Below are positions 13,187 to 23,872 of a DNA stretch of 64,000 nt, piece by piece. The number at the start of each line of letters is the position of its first letter. The stretch's first letter is position 1. The position numbers and the translations under genes are program-made. This DNA comes from Streptomyces corallincola (GTDB taxonomy: Bacteria > Actinomycetota > Actinomycetes > Streptomycetales > Streptomycetaceae): NCBI RefSeq assembly GCF_019104725.1, contig NZ_JAHRXF010000009.1, positions 62,001 to 126,000 of the forward strand. Direction: 5' to 3'. The notes under the pieces are model-generated. The model searched no databases. It was not told the origin of the DNA and worked only from the letters and a program-made list of their open reading frames with translations.

Positions 13187-14389
13187 GTGGACAAGTCCAG
13201 GGTCGTGCTGGGGGTCAGCGGCGGGATCGCCGCCTACAAGGCGTGCGAGCTGCTGCGCAGGCTCACGGAGTCCGGCCACGACGTGCGCGTGGTGCCCACC
13301 GCCTCCGCGCTGCACTTCGTCGGCGCCGCGACCTGGTCCGCGCTGTCCGGACACCCGGTCGCCACCGAGGTCTGGGACGACGTGCACCAGGTGCCGCACG
13401 TCCGGATCGGCCAGCAGGCCGACCTCGTCGTGGTCGCCCCGGCCACCGCCGACACCCTCGCGCGGGCCGCGCACGGCCTCGCCGACGACCTGCTCACCAA
13501 CACGCTGCTCACCGCGCGCTGCCCGGTCGTGTTCGCGCCCGCCATGCACACCGAGATGTGGGAGCACCCGGCCACCCGGGAGAACGTCGCCACCCTGCGC
13601 CGCCGGGGCGCCGTCGTCATCGAGCCCGCCACCGGCCGCCTCACCGGCGCGGACACCGGCAAGGGACGGCTGCCCGACCCGGCGGAGATCTTCGAGGTCT
13701 GCCGCCGCGTCCTGGCCCGCGGGGTCACCGAGCCCGACCTGAGGGGACGGCACGTCGTCGTCTCGGCGGGCGGCACCCGCGAGCCGCTGGACCCGGTGCG
13801 CTTCCTCGGCAACCGGTCCTCCGGCAAGCAGGGTTACGCGCTGGCCCGCACCGCCGCCGCGCGCGGCGCCCGGGTCACCCTGGTCGCCGCCAACACCGCG
13901 CTGCCCGACCCGGCCGGGGTGGACGTGGTCCCCGTCGGCACCGCCGTACAGCTGCGCGAGGCGGTGCTCAAGGCGGCGGCCGACGCGGACGCCGTGGTCA
14001 TGGCCGCCGCCGTCGCCGACTTCCGGCCCGCCGTCCACGCGGCCGGGAAGATCAAGAAGAGGGACGGCGAGGAGCCCGCGCCCGTCGCCCTGGTCCGCAA
14101 CCCCGACGTGCTCGCCGAGCTCTCCGCCGACCGCCCGCGCCCCGCGCAGGTCGTCGTCGGCTTCGCCGCCGAGACCGACGACGTGCTCGCCAACGGCCGC
14201 GCCAAGCTGGCCCGCAAGGGCTGTGACCTGCTCGTCGTCAACGAGGTGGGCGAGCGCAGGACCTTCGGCGCCGACGAGAACGAGGCCGTCGTGCTCGGCG
14301 CCGACGGCACCGAGACCCCCGTACCGCACGGCCCGAAGGAGGCCCTGGCCGACGTGGTGTGGGACCTCGTCGCGGCGCGGCTGGGCTGA
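13187..14389 (+). CDS. coaBC: Bifunctional phosphopantothenoylcysteine decarboxylase / synthetase
   Basis: Encodes 400 residues from the GTG at 13187, behind GGAGAGACGGAGAG. The N-terminal CoaC flavoprotein (about 1-185) starts GVSGGIAAYKACELL and carries APAMHTEMWEHPAT. The C-terminal CoaB domain (about 186-400) starts VSAGGTREPLDPVRFLGNRS and has the GKIKKR segment. The protein makes 4'-phosphopantetheine from phosphopantothenate and cysteine using CTP, in CoA synthesis. The frame is open further upstream to 13103, but that would run into the rpoZ terminator. Confidence 0.96.
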   Translation: MDKSRVVLGVSGGIAAYKACELLRRLTESGHDVRVVPTASALHFVGAATWSALSGHPVATEVWDDVHQVPHVRIGQQADLVVVAPATADTLARAAHGLADDLLTNTLLTARCPVVFAPAMHTEMWEHPATRENVATLRRRGAVVIEPATGRLTGADTGKGRLPDPAEIFEVCRRVLARGVTEPDLRGRHVVVSAGGTREPLDPVRFLGNRSSGKQGYALARTAAARGARVTLVAANTALPDPAGVDVVPVGTAVQLREAVLKAAADADAVVMAAAVADFRPAVHAAGKIKKRDGEEPAPVALVRNPDVLAELSADRPRPAQVVVGFAAETDDVLANGRAKLARKGCDLLVVNEVGERRTFGADENEAVVLGADGTETPVPHGPKEALADVVWDLVAARLG

Positions 14390-14652
14390 ACGGGGCTCCG
14401 CCGTACGGTGGGATCGCGGCCCGCGCGGCGCACCGGCCGGACCGGCCGGAGAAGCCCGCGTGCCGGGCCCGGCCGGGCCCGGAGCCGTGGTGCGAAATGC
14501 CCGTGCCGCAGGTCACAGGGCTCCCGAGTGGCGAGACGGGTGGCCCGGTGGCGGAGGCCGACCGATAAACTGTCCACGGACGACACGGGGCGCAGCTCCC
14601 CGCGTGGTCCGCCCATGATCAGCCAGCAGCCGCTGCAACCCCAGGGAGCGTT

Positions 14653-15876
14653 GTGTCCCGTCGCCTGTTCACCTCGGAGTCCGTGACCGAAGGTCACCCC
14701 GACAAGATCGCTGACCAGATCAGCGACACCATCCTCGACGCACTGCTCCGCGAGGACCCCACGTCCCGCGTCGCCGTCGAGACGCTGATCACCACCGGCC
14801 TGGTCCACGTGGCCGGAGAGGTCACCACCAAGGCCTACGCGCCCATCGCCCAACTGGTGCGCGAGAAGATCCTGGAGATCGGCTACGACTCCTCCAAGAA
14901 GGGCTTCGACGGTGCCTCCTGCGGCGTCTCGGTGTCCATCGGCGCGCAGTCCCCGGACATCGCGCAGGGTGTGGACACGGCGTACGAGTCGCGGGTCGAG
15001 GGTTCCGCCGGGGACGACGCCTCCGACGAGCTGGACAAGCAGGGCGCCGGAGACCAGGGCCTGATGTTCGGGTACGCCTCCGACGAGACGCCCACCCTGA
15101 TGCCGCTGCCGATCTTCCTGGCGCACCGGCTCTCCAAGCGCCTCTCCGAGGTGCGCAAGAACGGGACCATCCCCTACCTGCGCCCCGACGGCAAGACCCA
15201 GGTAACCATCGAGTACGACGGCGACAAGGCCGTCCGTCTCGACACCGTGGTCGTCTCCTCGCAGCACGCCTCCGACATCGACCTGGAGTCGCTGCTCGCC
15301 CCCGACATCCGCGAGTTCGTGGTGGAGCCGGAGCTGAAGGCGCTGCTGGAGGACGGCATCAAGCTGGAGACCGAGGGCTACCGCCTGCTGGTCAACCCGA
15401 CCGGCCGCTTCGAGATCGGCGGCCCGATGGGCGACGCCGGACTCACCGGCCGCAAGATCATCATCGACACCTACGGCGGCTTCGCCCGGCACGGCGGCGG
15501 CGCTTTCTCCGGCAAGGACCCGTCCAAGGTGGACCGCTCCGCCGCGTACGCCATGCGCTGGGTGGCCAAGAACGTCGTGGCGGCGGGGCTGGCCGCGCGC
15601 TGCGAGGTCCAGGTCGCCTACGCCATCGGCAAGGCCGAGCCGGTCGGTCTCTTCGTCGAGACCTTCGGCACCCACAAGGTGGAGCCGGAGCGGATCGAGA
15701 AGGCCATCGACGACGTCTTCGACCTGCGTCCGGCCGCGATCATCCGCGACCTCGACCTGCTCCGCCCGATCTACGCGCAGACCGCCGCGTACGGCCACTT
15801 CGGCCGTGAGCTGCCCGACTTCACGTGGGAGCGCACGGACCGCGTGGACGCGCTGCGCACGGCCGCGGGGCTGTAG
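14653..15876 (+). CDS. metK: S-adenosylmethionine synthetase
   Basis: Encodes 407 residues from the GTG at 14653, preceded by CAGGGAG. Makes SAM from methionine and ATP. The signatures are [12 protein letters not shown] (His15, Asp17), [12 protein letters not shown] (substrate loop) and [16 protein letters not shown] (phosphate-binding loop). The 263-base upstream gap contains a hairpin around 14582-14604 and a TAAACT hexamer at 14566-14571. I did not recognise a SAM riboswitch class there. A terminator follows the stop. Confidence 0.97.
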   Translation: MSRRLFTSESVTEGHPDKIADQISDTILDALLREDPTSRVAVETLITTGLVHVAGEVTTKAYAPIAQLVREKILEIGYDSSKKGFDGASCGVSVSIGAQSPDIAQGVDTAYESRVEGSAGDDASDELDKQGAGDQGLMFGYASDETPTLMPLPIFLAHRLSKRLSEVRKNGTIPYLRPDGKTQVTIEYDGDKAVRLDTVVVSSQHASDIDLESLLAPDIREFVVEPELKALLEDGIKLETEGYRLLVNPTGRFEIGGPMGDAGLTGRKIIIDTYGGFARHGGGAFSGKDPSKVDRSAAYAMRWVAKNVVAAGLAARCEVQVAYAIGKAEPVGLFVETFGTHKVEPERIEKAIDDVFDLRPAAIIRDLDLLRPIYAQTAAYGHFGRELPDFTWERTDRVDALRTAAGL

Positions 15877-15899
15877 AACCCTTCCCGCGTTCCGCTCCA

Positions 15900-15940
15900 C
15901 CGGTGCCCGGCTCTTCCCTTCGGGGGAGGCCGGGCACCGG
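15900..15940 (+). terminator. Terminator after metK
   Basis: CCGGTGCCCGGC (15900-15911) pairs with GCCGGGCACCGG (15929-15940), with further pairing inside (CTTCCC/GGGAG) around a TTCG-type loop. It starts 24 bases after the metK stop. Confidence 0.85.
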
Positions 15941-16017
15941 CGTTCCCGGGCGCGGGAAGCGGGTGCGTCCGGCGGCGGTGGGGCGGCGTTGTCGGTGGCA
16001 TTTGGAACAATGCGAGG

Positions 16018-18264
16018 GTGAGCAGCGAGAACGGGCCGGGGGACGGCGAGAGCGGTGCCGAGGGGGCGCGGGAGGGCGGTGCCGAGGAGGCCCGGGAGGG
16101 CGGTGCCGAGGAGGCCCGGGAGGGCGGCGCCGCGCGGGCACCGGAGGGCGGTGCCGCGGGGGCGCCGCCGGAGCAGCTCGCGCTCATCCGGGAGAGCGTG
16201 CGCGAGGCGAAGGTGCCGCGCGCCAAGCCGCGCACCTGGCGGGGCGCCGCCGTCGCGGAACACCTGCCGGTCGCCCGCGTGCTGGTGGACAAGGGCGTGC
16301 TCCACCTCGACCGGTACTTCGACTACGCCGTCCCCGAGGAACTCGACGCCGACGCGCAGCCCGGCGTACGGGTCCGGGTGCGGTTCGGCGCCGGACGGCA
16401 CCGGGTGCGCGAGGGGCGCCGCGAGGGCGGCGCGCTGATCGACGGATTCCTGATCGAGCGCCGGGCCGCGTCCGACTACACGGGCCCACTGGCCGCCCTC
16501 GCCCAGGTCGTCTCGCCCGAGCCGGTGCTCGGCGCCGAACTCCTCGGCCTGGCCCGCGCCGTCGCCGACCGGTACGCGGGCAGCCTGGCGGACGTACTGC
16601 AACTGGCCGTGCCCCCGCGCAGCGCCGCCGCCGAGAAACGTCCCTCGCCCGACCCGCTGCCCCCGCCCCCCGCACCGGAGCCCGGCTCCTGGCGGCGCTA
16701 CGCGCAGGGCCCCGCCTTCCTCGCCGCCCTCGCCTCCGGCTCGTCCCCCCGCGCCGTGTGGAACACCCTGCCCGGCCCGGAGTGGAGTGCCGAGATCGCC
16801 CGCGCCGTCGCCGCCACCCTCGCCTCCGGACGCGGCGCGCTCGTCGTCGTCCCCGACGGACGCGCCGCCGCCCGCGTGGACGCCGACCTCACCGCGCTGC
16901 TCGGCCCGGGGCGGCACGCCCTGCTCACCGCCGCCTCCGGGCCCGCCGAGCGGTACGCGCAGTGGCTCGCGGTCCGGCGCGGCTCGGTACGGGCCGTGGT
17001 CGGCACCCGCGCCGCGATGTTCGCGCCGGTCCGGGAGCTGGGGCTGCTGGTCGTCTGGGACGACGGCGACGACAGCCACAGCGAGCCGCACGCCCCGCAG
17101 CCGCACGCCCGCGACGTCCTGCTGCAACGGGCCGCCCTCGACAAGTGCGCCTTCCTGCTGGGCAGTCGGAGCTGCACGGTGGAGGCAGCGCAGCTCGTCG
17201 AGAGCGGCTGGGCGCGCCCGCTGACCGCCGACCGCGAGCAGGTACGGCGGACCGCGCCGCGCGTGCGGACCGTCGGGGACGGCGACCTCGCGCGCGACGG
17301 GGCGGCGCGCGCCGCCCGGCTGCCCACCCCCGCCTGGCAGGCGGTCCGCGAGGGACTGGAACACGGCCCGGTGCTCGTCCAGGTGCCCCGGCGCGGCTAC
17401 GTCCCCCGGCTGGCCTGCGCCCAGTGCCGGGAGCCCGCCCGCTGCACGCACTGCTCGGGCCCGCTGGAGGCGGCCGACGCTGGGCCGCTGCACTGCGCCT
17501 GGTGCGGGCGGAGCGAGGCGGCCTGGCACTGCCCGGAGTGCGGGGGGTTCCGGCTGCGGGCCCAGGTGGTGGGTGCCCGGCGGACCGCCGAGGAGCTGGG
17601 GCGTGCCTTTCCCGCCGTCCCGGTGCGGACCTCGGGGCGCGAACAGGTGCTGGACACCGTGCCGGACGCGCCCGCGCTGGTGGTGAGCACACCGGGCGCC
17701 GAGCCGGTCGCGGAGGGCGGGTACGCCGCCGCTCTGCTGCTGGACGGCTGGGCGCTGCTCGGGCGGCCCGATCTGCGCGCGGGCGAGGACGCGTTGCGGC
17801 GCTGGATCGCGGCGGCGGCGCTGGTGCGTCCGCAGCCGGAGGGGGGGATCGTGGTCGTCGTCGCCGAGCCCACGTTGCGGCCCGTGCAGGCGCTGGTGCG
17901 GTGGGACCCTGTCGGGCACGCGGTGCGGGAGCTGTCCGAGCGGGCCGAGCTGGGGTTTCCGCCGGTGTCCCGGATGGCCGCCGTCTCCGGTTCGCCCGGG
18001 GCCGTCGCCGGGTTCCTGGAGACGGTCGAACTGCCCCCCGACGCCGAGGTGCTGGGGCCGGTGCCGGTGCCCGCGCCCCAGGGGCCGGCTCGGCGGACGG
18101 GCGGGCCGGTGGGCGGGGAGGAACCGGTGCGGGCGCTGGTGCGGGTGCGGCCGGGGAGCGGGGCCGCGCTGGCCGGGGCGCTGAAGGCGGCCCAGGCCGC
18201 GCGGATGGCCCGGGGGAACGAGGAGCCCGTCCGGGTACGGGTCGATCCTCCGGACATCGGGTGA
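16018..18264 (+). CDS. priA: Primosomal protein PriA, actinobacterial form lacking helicase motifs
   Basis: Encodes 748 residues from the GTG at 16018. The 3'-DNA-binding domain (RVLVDKGVLHLDRYFDYAV) and an eight-cysteine zinc module (CAQCREPARCTHC ... HCAWCGR ... CPECGG, about residues 466-508) mark PriA. The helicase part keeps its layout but has no Walker A lysine motif and no DEXH box; the latter position reads VVWDDGDD. Family knowledge is that actinobacterial PriA proteins lack a functional ATPase, so this is probably a scaffold for replication restart. The first 50 residues are a low-complexity Gly/Glu/Ala tail coded by 24-bp repeats. Confidence 0.92.
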   Translation: MSSENGPGDGESGAEGAREGGAEEAREGGAEEAREGGAARAPEGGAAGAPPEQLALIRESVREAKVPRAKPRTWRGAAVAEHLPVARVLVDKGVLHLDRYFDYAVPEELDADAQPGVRVRVRFGAGRHRVREGRREGGALIDGFLIERRAASDYTGPLAALAQVVSPEPVLGAELLGLARAVADRYAGSLADVLQLAVPPRSAAAEKRPSPDPLPPPPAPEPGSWRRYAQGPAFLAALASGSSPRAVWNTLPGPEWSAEIARAVAATLASGRGALVVVPDGRAAARVDADLTALLGPGRHALLTAASGPAERYAQWLAVRRGSVRAVVGTRAAMFAPVRELGLLVVWDDGDDSHSEPHAPQPHARDVLLQRAALDKCAFLLGSRSCTVEAAQLVESGWARPLTADREQVRRTAPRVRTVGDGDLARDGAARAARLPTPAWQAVREGLEHGPVLVQVPRRGYVPRLACAQCREPARCTHCSGPLEAADAGPLHCAWCGRSEAAWHCPECGGFRLRAQVVGARRTAEELGRAFPAVPVRTSGREQVLDTVPDAPALVVSTPGAEPVAEGGYAAALLLDGWALLGRPDLRAGEDALRRWIAAAALVRPQPEGGIVVVVAEPTLRPVQALVRWDPVGHAVRELSERAELGFPPVSRMAAVSGSPGAVAGFLETVELPPDAEVLGPVPVPAPQGPARRTGGPVGGEEPVRALVRVRPGSGAALAGALKAAQAARMARGNEEPVRVRVDPPDIG
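16051..16146 (+). repeat. 24-bp tandem repeats in the priA 5' end
   Basis: Four head-to-tail 24-bp units. The two central ones (16075-16098 and 16099-16122) are identical; the flanking units (16051-16074 and 16123-16146) are degenerate. They encode GGAEEARE-type octapeptides in frame, so copy number changes would lengthen or shorten the disordered tail without a frameshift. Confidence 0.85.
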
Positions 18265-18382
18265 GGGCCCGTCGGGGCGGGGCGCGTTCCTGAGCGCGGG
18301 TGCGCCGCGGCTCGTCGCGCGGTTCCCCGTGCCTCCGGGGCGCCCCTGGACGGTTCCCCGTGCCTCTGGGGAGTTCGCCGTG

Positions 18383-18410
18383 CCCCTGGCTGTGGTGGCA
18401 CAGCCAGGGG
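18383..18410. terminator. Bidirectional terminator between priA and the HTH gene
   Basis: CCCCTGGCTGTG (18383-18394) and CACAGCCAGGGG (18399-18410) form a perfect 12-bp stem with a GTGG loop. It lies 8 bases from the end of the convergent HTH gene. Two copies of a near-identical 20-mer starting GGTTCCCCGTGCCTC lie just before it (from about 18321 and 18352). Confidence 0.7.
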
Positions 18411-18417
18411 TGGGGGG

Positions 18418-20104
<1,687 letters not shown>

Positions 20105-20219
20105 CCCCCGGTCGGCCGGGAGCGGGGAGGCTGGGGCGCCCGGTGCTCCGGAGGGGCGTGGAGCCGTCGCGGCGTAGGCTGGGACGGCACCCCCTTCCTT
20201 ACATCCGGAGCACCTTTTC

Positions 20220-21638
20220 GTGAGCGAGCAGTCCGGGCGGCCCCGCAAGCCGGCCAAGCCCTACCGACGTCCCCAGAAGGACCCCGTCCGCTTCCTCGCC
20301 TTCGAGGCGCTCCGCGCGGTGGACGAACGGGACGCCTACGCCAACCTCGTGCTGCCGCCGCTGCTGCGCAAGGCCCGCGCGAAGGGCGACTTCGACACAC
20401 GGGACGCCGCGCTCGCCACCGAGCTCGTCTACGGCACGCTGCGCCACCAGGGCACCTACGACGCGGTGATCGCCGCCTGCGTGGACCGTCCGCTGCGCGA
20501 GGTGGACCCGCCCGTGCTCGACGTGCTGAGCCTCGGCGCGCACCAGCTGCTCGGCACCCGCATCCCCACCCACGCGGCGGTCTCGGCCTCCGTGGAGCTG
20601 GCCCGTGTGGTGCTCGGCGACGGACGCGCCAAGTTCGTCAACGCCGTGCTGCGCAAGATCGCCCAGGACGACCTCGACGGCTGGCTGGCCAAGGTCGCGC
20701 CGTCCTACGACGACGACCCCGAGGACCACCTCGCCGTCGTCCACTCGCACCCGCGCTGGGTCGTCTCCGCGCTCTGGGACTCCCTCGGCGGCGGGCGGGC
20801 CGGTATCGAGGAACTGCTGCGCGCCGACAACGAGCGGCCCGAGGTCACCCTCGTCGCCCGCCCCGGCCGCGCCACCACCGCGGAACTGCTCCGCGAGGAC
20901 AGCGCGGAGCCGGGCCGCTGGTCCCCCTATGCCGTCCGGCTCGCCGAGGGCGGCGAACCCGGCGCGGTGGACGCGGTGCGCGAGGGGCGGGCCGGTGTCC
21001 AGGACGAGGGCAGCCAGCTCGTCGCGCTGGCGCTGGCCCACGCCCCCCTGGACGGACCCGACACCCGCTGGCTGGACGCCTGCGCCGGACCCGGCGGCAA
21101 GGCGGCGCTGCTCGCCGCGCTGGCCGCCGGGCGCGGGGCGGCGCTGCTCGCCTCCGAGAAGCAGCCGCACCGTGCCGGACTGGTGGAGCGGGCCCTGCAC
21201 GGCAACCCCGGTCCCTATCAGGTGATCGCCGCCGACGGGACCCGTCCGCCGTGGCGGCCCGGCAGCTTCGACCGGGTCCTGGTGGACGTGCCGTGCACCG
21301 GGCTCGGCGCGCTGCGCCGTCGCCCCGAGGCGCGGTGGCGGCGGCGGCCCGAGGACCTGGAGAACTTCGCGCCCCTCCAGCGGGCCCTGCTGGGCACCGC
21401 GCTGGAGGCGGTCCGGGTCGGCGGAGTCGTCGGCTACGCGACCTGCTCGCCGCATCTCGCGGAGACCCGCGCGGTCGTCGCGGACGTTCTCAAGCAGTAT
21501 CCGCAGACCGAACTGATCGACGCGCGGCCCCTGTTGGACGGCGTACCCGAGCTGGGCGAGGGACCGGACGTCCAGCTCTGGCCGCATCTGCACGGCACGG
21601 ACGCGATGTACCTGGCGCTGGTGCGCCGCACGGGCTGA
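20220..21638 (+). CDS. rsmB: 16S rRNA cytosine-5 methyltransferase RsmB (Sun/Fmu)
   Basis: Encodes 472 residues from the GTG at 20220. An N-terminal NusB-like RNA-binding domain (about 22-160, FLAFEALRAVDERDAYANL) is fused to a SAM-dependent methyltransferase. The SAM site is LDACAGPGGKAALLAAL. Both catalytic cysteines are present: VDVPCTGLGALRRRPEARW and YATCSPHLAET, the latter the nucleophile. It methylates C967 of 16S rRNA (E. coli numbering). The 115-base gap after fmt contains a TAGGCT hexamer (20174-20179), so it may have its own promoter. Confidence 0.95.
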   Translation: MSEQSGRPRKPAKPYRRPQKDPVRFLAFEALRAVDERDAYANLVLPPLLRKARAKGDFDTRDAALATELVYGTLRHQGTYDAVIAACVDRPLREVDPPVLDVLSLGAHQLLGTRIPTHAAVSASVELARVVLGDGRAKFVNAVLRKIAQDDLDGWLAKVAPSYDDDPEDHLAVVHSHPRWVVSALWDSLGGGRAGIEELLRADNERPEVTLVARPGRATTAELLREDSAEPGRWSPYAVRLAEGGEPGAVDAVREGRAGVQDEGSQLVALALAHAPLDGPDTRWLDACAGPGGKAALLAALAAGRGAALLASEKQPHRAGLVERALHGNPGPYQVIAADGTRPPWRPGSFDRVLVDVPCTGLGALRRRPEARWRRRPEDLENFAPLQRALLGTALEAVRVGGVVGYATCSPHLAETRAVVADVLKQYPQTELIDARPLLDGVPELGEGPDVQLWPHLHGTDAMYLALVRRTG

Positions 21639-21689
21639 ACCGGGCGGACGGGCCGCTCCGGGCACACGGGGGGCTCCGGGCACACGGGC

Positions 21690-21860
21690 CGGGGTGCGAG
21701 CGCGGGCCTGGGTCCGAGCGCAGGTCGGGGTGCGGACGTGGGTCGGAGTCCGAGCGTGCGTCGGGGTCCGGACGTGGGTCGGAGTCCGAGCGTGCGCCGG
21801 GGTCCGGACGCGGTTCGGGGTCCGAGCACAGGCCGGGGTGCGGGCGGGGTTCGGGGGGAC
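21690..21860. repeat. 18/36-bp minisatellite-like repeat between rsmB and rpe
   Basis: About nine degenerate 18-bp units of the form GTCCGAGCGTGCGTCGGG run head to tail. Alternating GAGCG and GGACG variants give a 36-bp higher-order period. One 28-base segment (21733-21760) recurs exactly at 21769-21796. A shorter direct repeat (GCTCCGGGCACACGGG) precedes the array. Any reading frame through it gives repeating six-residue blocks with no protein resemblance, so I treat it as non-coding. The rest of the 411-base gap holds only presumed rpe promoter sequence. Confidence 0.85.
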
Positions 21861-22049
21861 GGCGTGGGCCGGGTCGAGGAGTCGCATGGGTTCAGGCTCC
21901 CCGTCCGGCGCGTTCCGTGCTCCGGGTTGTCCACAGGCGGGGGCATATCGTCGTACCGGCACCTCGGGGATGCCCGGACTCGTACGACGAACGGTCGTGG
22001 CTGTGGACGGCGGCGAACATCAGTGCCCTCGGCATGGCAGGCTTGGGGC

Positions 22050-22736
22050 ATGGCCGCGCAGATCAACCCCAGCATCCTGTCCGCCGACTTCGCCCGGCTA
22101 GCCGACGAGGCGAAGGCGGTCGAAGGGGCCGACTGGCTCCACGTGGACGTCATGGACAACCACTTCGTGCCCAACCTCACGCTCGGCGTGCCGGTCGTGG
22201 AGTCCCTGGCCCGTGCCACGGGCACCCCGCTGGACTGCCACCTGATGATCGAGGACCCGGACCGCTGGGCCCCGCAGTACGTGGAGGCGGGTGCCTCCTC
22301 CGTCACCTTCCACGTGGAGGCGGCGGCGGCTCCGGTGCGCCTGGCCCGCGAGATCCGCGCCAAGGGGGCCCGCGCCTCGATGGCGCTCAAGCCCGCGACG
22401 CCCGTCGAGCCGTACGAGGACCTGCTCCCCGAGCTGGACATGGTGCTGATCATGACCGTCGAGCCGGGCTTCGGCGGGCAGTCGTTCCTCGACATCATGC
22501 TGCCCAAGATCCGCCGCACCCGTGAGCTGATCGGCAAGCACGGCCTGCCGATCTGGCTCCAGGTGGACGGCGGGGTCTCGGCGGCCACCATCGAGCGGTG
22601 CGCGGACGCGGGCGCGGACGTGTTCGTCGCAGGGTCCGCCGTCTACGGCGCCGACGACCCCGCCGAGGCGGTCCGCGCGCTGCGCGCCCGAGCCGAGTCC
22701 GCGACCGCGGAGGCGACCTGGGCATGCGACCACTGA
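22050..22736 (+). CDS. rpe: Ribulose-phosphate 3-epimerase
   Basis: Encodes 228 residues from the ATG at 22050. Interconverts ribulose-5-phosphate and xylulose-5-phosphate in the pentose phosphate pathway. The barrel has the metal-binding [23 protein letters not shown] and [12 protein letters not shown] motifs, and the phosphate loop [11 protein letters not shown]. Full length. The next gene is a SorC-type sugar-phosphate-sensing regulator, 89 bases downstream, with a weak hairpin (22766-22784) between them. Confidence 0.96.
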   Translation: MAAQINPSILSADFARLADEAKAVEGADWLHVDVMDNHFVPNLTLGVPVVESLARATGTPLDCHLMIEDPDRWAPQYVEAGASSVTFHVEAAAAPVRLAREIRAKGARASMALKPATPVEPYEDLLPELDMVLIMTVEPGFGGQSFLDIMLPKIRRTRELIGKHGLPIWLQVDGGVSAATIERCADAGADVFVAGSAVYGADDPAEAVRALRARAESATAEATWACDH

Positions 22737-22825
22737 GCCACGGCTGCGTGAACGGTTGAGAAGAGGCCGCCCTCCGGGGCGGTCGGCAGCGCCGGATCTG
22801 CGAGGATGAACGGCGAATCCAGAGT

Positions 22826-23869
22826 GTGAACAGCAGTGAGGAGAACGCCGTGTCGGGTATGTCGGCGGGCCGGTCAGCCATGCGGATGGGACCCGCTGAG
22901 CTGGTGCAGGCGGCGGCTATGGCCCGCCGCTTCTACCTGGAGGGCAAGTCCAAGATCCAGATCGCGGAGGAGTTCGGCGTCAGCCGCTTCAAGGTGGCAC
23001 GGGTCCTGGAGACCGCGCTGGAACGGGATCTCGTGCGCATCGAGATCCGGGTGCCGGCCGAGCTGGACGCCGAGCGCTCCGACGCGCTGCGCGCCCGCTA
23101 CGGCCTGCGGCACGCCGTCGTGGTCGAGTCCCCGGCCGACGCGGAGGAGACCCCGGACCCGGAGAACCTCGGGGAGGTCGCGGCCGACCTGCTCGGTGAA
23201 CTCGTCAACGAGGGCGATGTGCTCGGCCTCGCCTGGGGCCGCTCCACGATCCACATGGCGGCGGCGCTCGACAAGCTCCCGCCGTGCACGGTCGTGCAGC
23301 TCACCGGTGTCTACGACGCCGGGACCGCCGAGCGCGGCTCGGTGGAGGCGGTGCGCCGGGCGGCCCAGGTCTCGGGCGGCGACGCCCACCCCATCTACGC
23401 CCCGATGCTGCTCCCGGACGTGGCCACCGCGACCGCGCTGCGCCACCAGACCGGCATCGCCCGCGCCTTCGAGTACTTCGACAAGGTCACGGTCGCCTGT
23501 GTCTCCATCGGCTCGTGGGAGCCGGGCATCTCCACCGTGCATGACATGCTCAGCGACGAGGAGCGCGCGCACTACGCGTCCCTCGGGGTGGCCGCCGAGA
23601 TGTCCGCGCACCTCTTCGACACCGAGGGCCGCCGTGTCGGTCGCGACCTGGGGGAGCGGTGCATCACCGTCAAGACCGACCAGCTCCGGCGCGTCCCCGA
23701 GGTCGTGGCCATCGCGGGCGGTCAGCGCAAGGCGGCGGCCATCGACGCGGTGCTGCGCTCCGGGCTGGTCACCAGCCTGGTCACCGACACCTCGGCCGCC
23801 GACTGTCTGATGACGGCCGGGCCCACGCCCCGGCTCGCGCTGAACCGCGCGGACCCGGACGGTTCCTGA
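22826..23869 (+). CDS. SorC/DeoR-type sugar-binding transcriptional regulator
   Basis: Encodes 347 residues. The N-terminal helix-turn-helix KIQIAEEFGVSRFKVARVLE (about 43-62) is followed by a SorC-type sugar-phosphate-binding domain. In that domain are GLAWGRSTIHMAAAL, the conserved acidic/glycine turns, and the C-terminal IAGGQRKAAAIDAVLRSG motif. Family members respond to phosphorylated sugars such as deoxyribose-5-phosphate or sorbitol-6-phosphate. The location beside rpe hints at a pentose-phosphate effector, which is inference. The GTG at 22826 is used; MRMGPAELVQAAAMARR may be the real core start. Confidence 0.88.
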   Translation: MNSSEENAVSGMSAGRSAMRMGPAELVQAAAMARRFYLEGKSKIQIAEEFGVSRFKVARVLETALERDLVRIEIRVPAELDAERSDALRARYGLRHAVVVESPADAEETPDPENLGEVAADLLGELVNEGDVLGLAWGRSTIHMAAALDKLPPCTVVQLTGVYDAGTAERGSVEAVRRAAQVSGGDAHPIYAPMLLPDVATATALRHQTGIARAFEYFDKVTVACVSIGSWEPGISTVHDMLSDEERAHYASLGVAAEMSAHLFDTEGRRVGRDLGERCITVKTDQLRRVPEVVAIAGGQRKAAAIDAVLRSGLVTSLVTDTSAADCLMTAGPTPRLALNRADPDGS

Positions 23870-23872
23870 CCG

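Noticed and set aside
14540..14650. SAM riboswitch before metK
   Set aside because: CTGCAACCCC and a nearby hairpin recall SAM-I/IV parts, but the ordered conserved blocks are missing.
13834..17919. Very long minus-strand open frame opposite coaBC, metK and priA
   Set aside because: Spans three well supported genes and two terminators and shows no recognisable protein segment.
21690..21860. CRISPR array
   Set aside because: Units are contiguous 18-mers with no unique spacers and no cas genes nearby.
21694..22101. Repeat protein encoded through the 18-bp array
   Set aside because: Either strand gives hexapeptide repeats only because the unit is a multiple of three; no start signal and it overlaps rpe.
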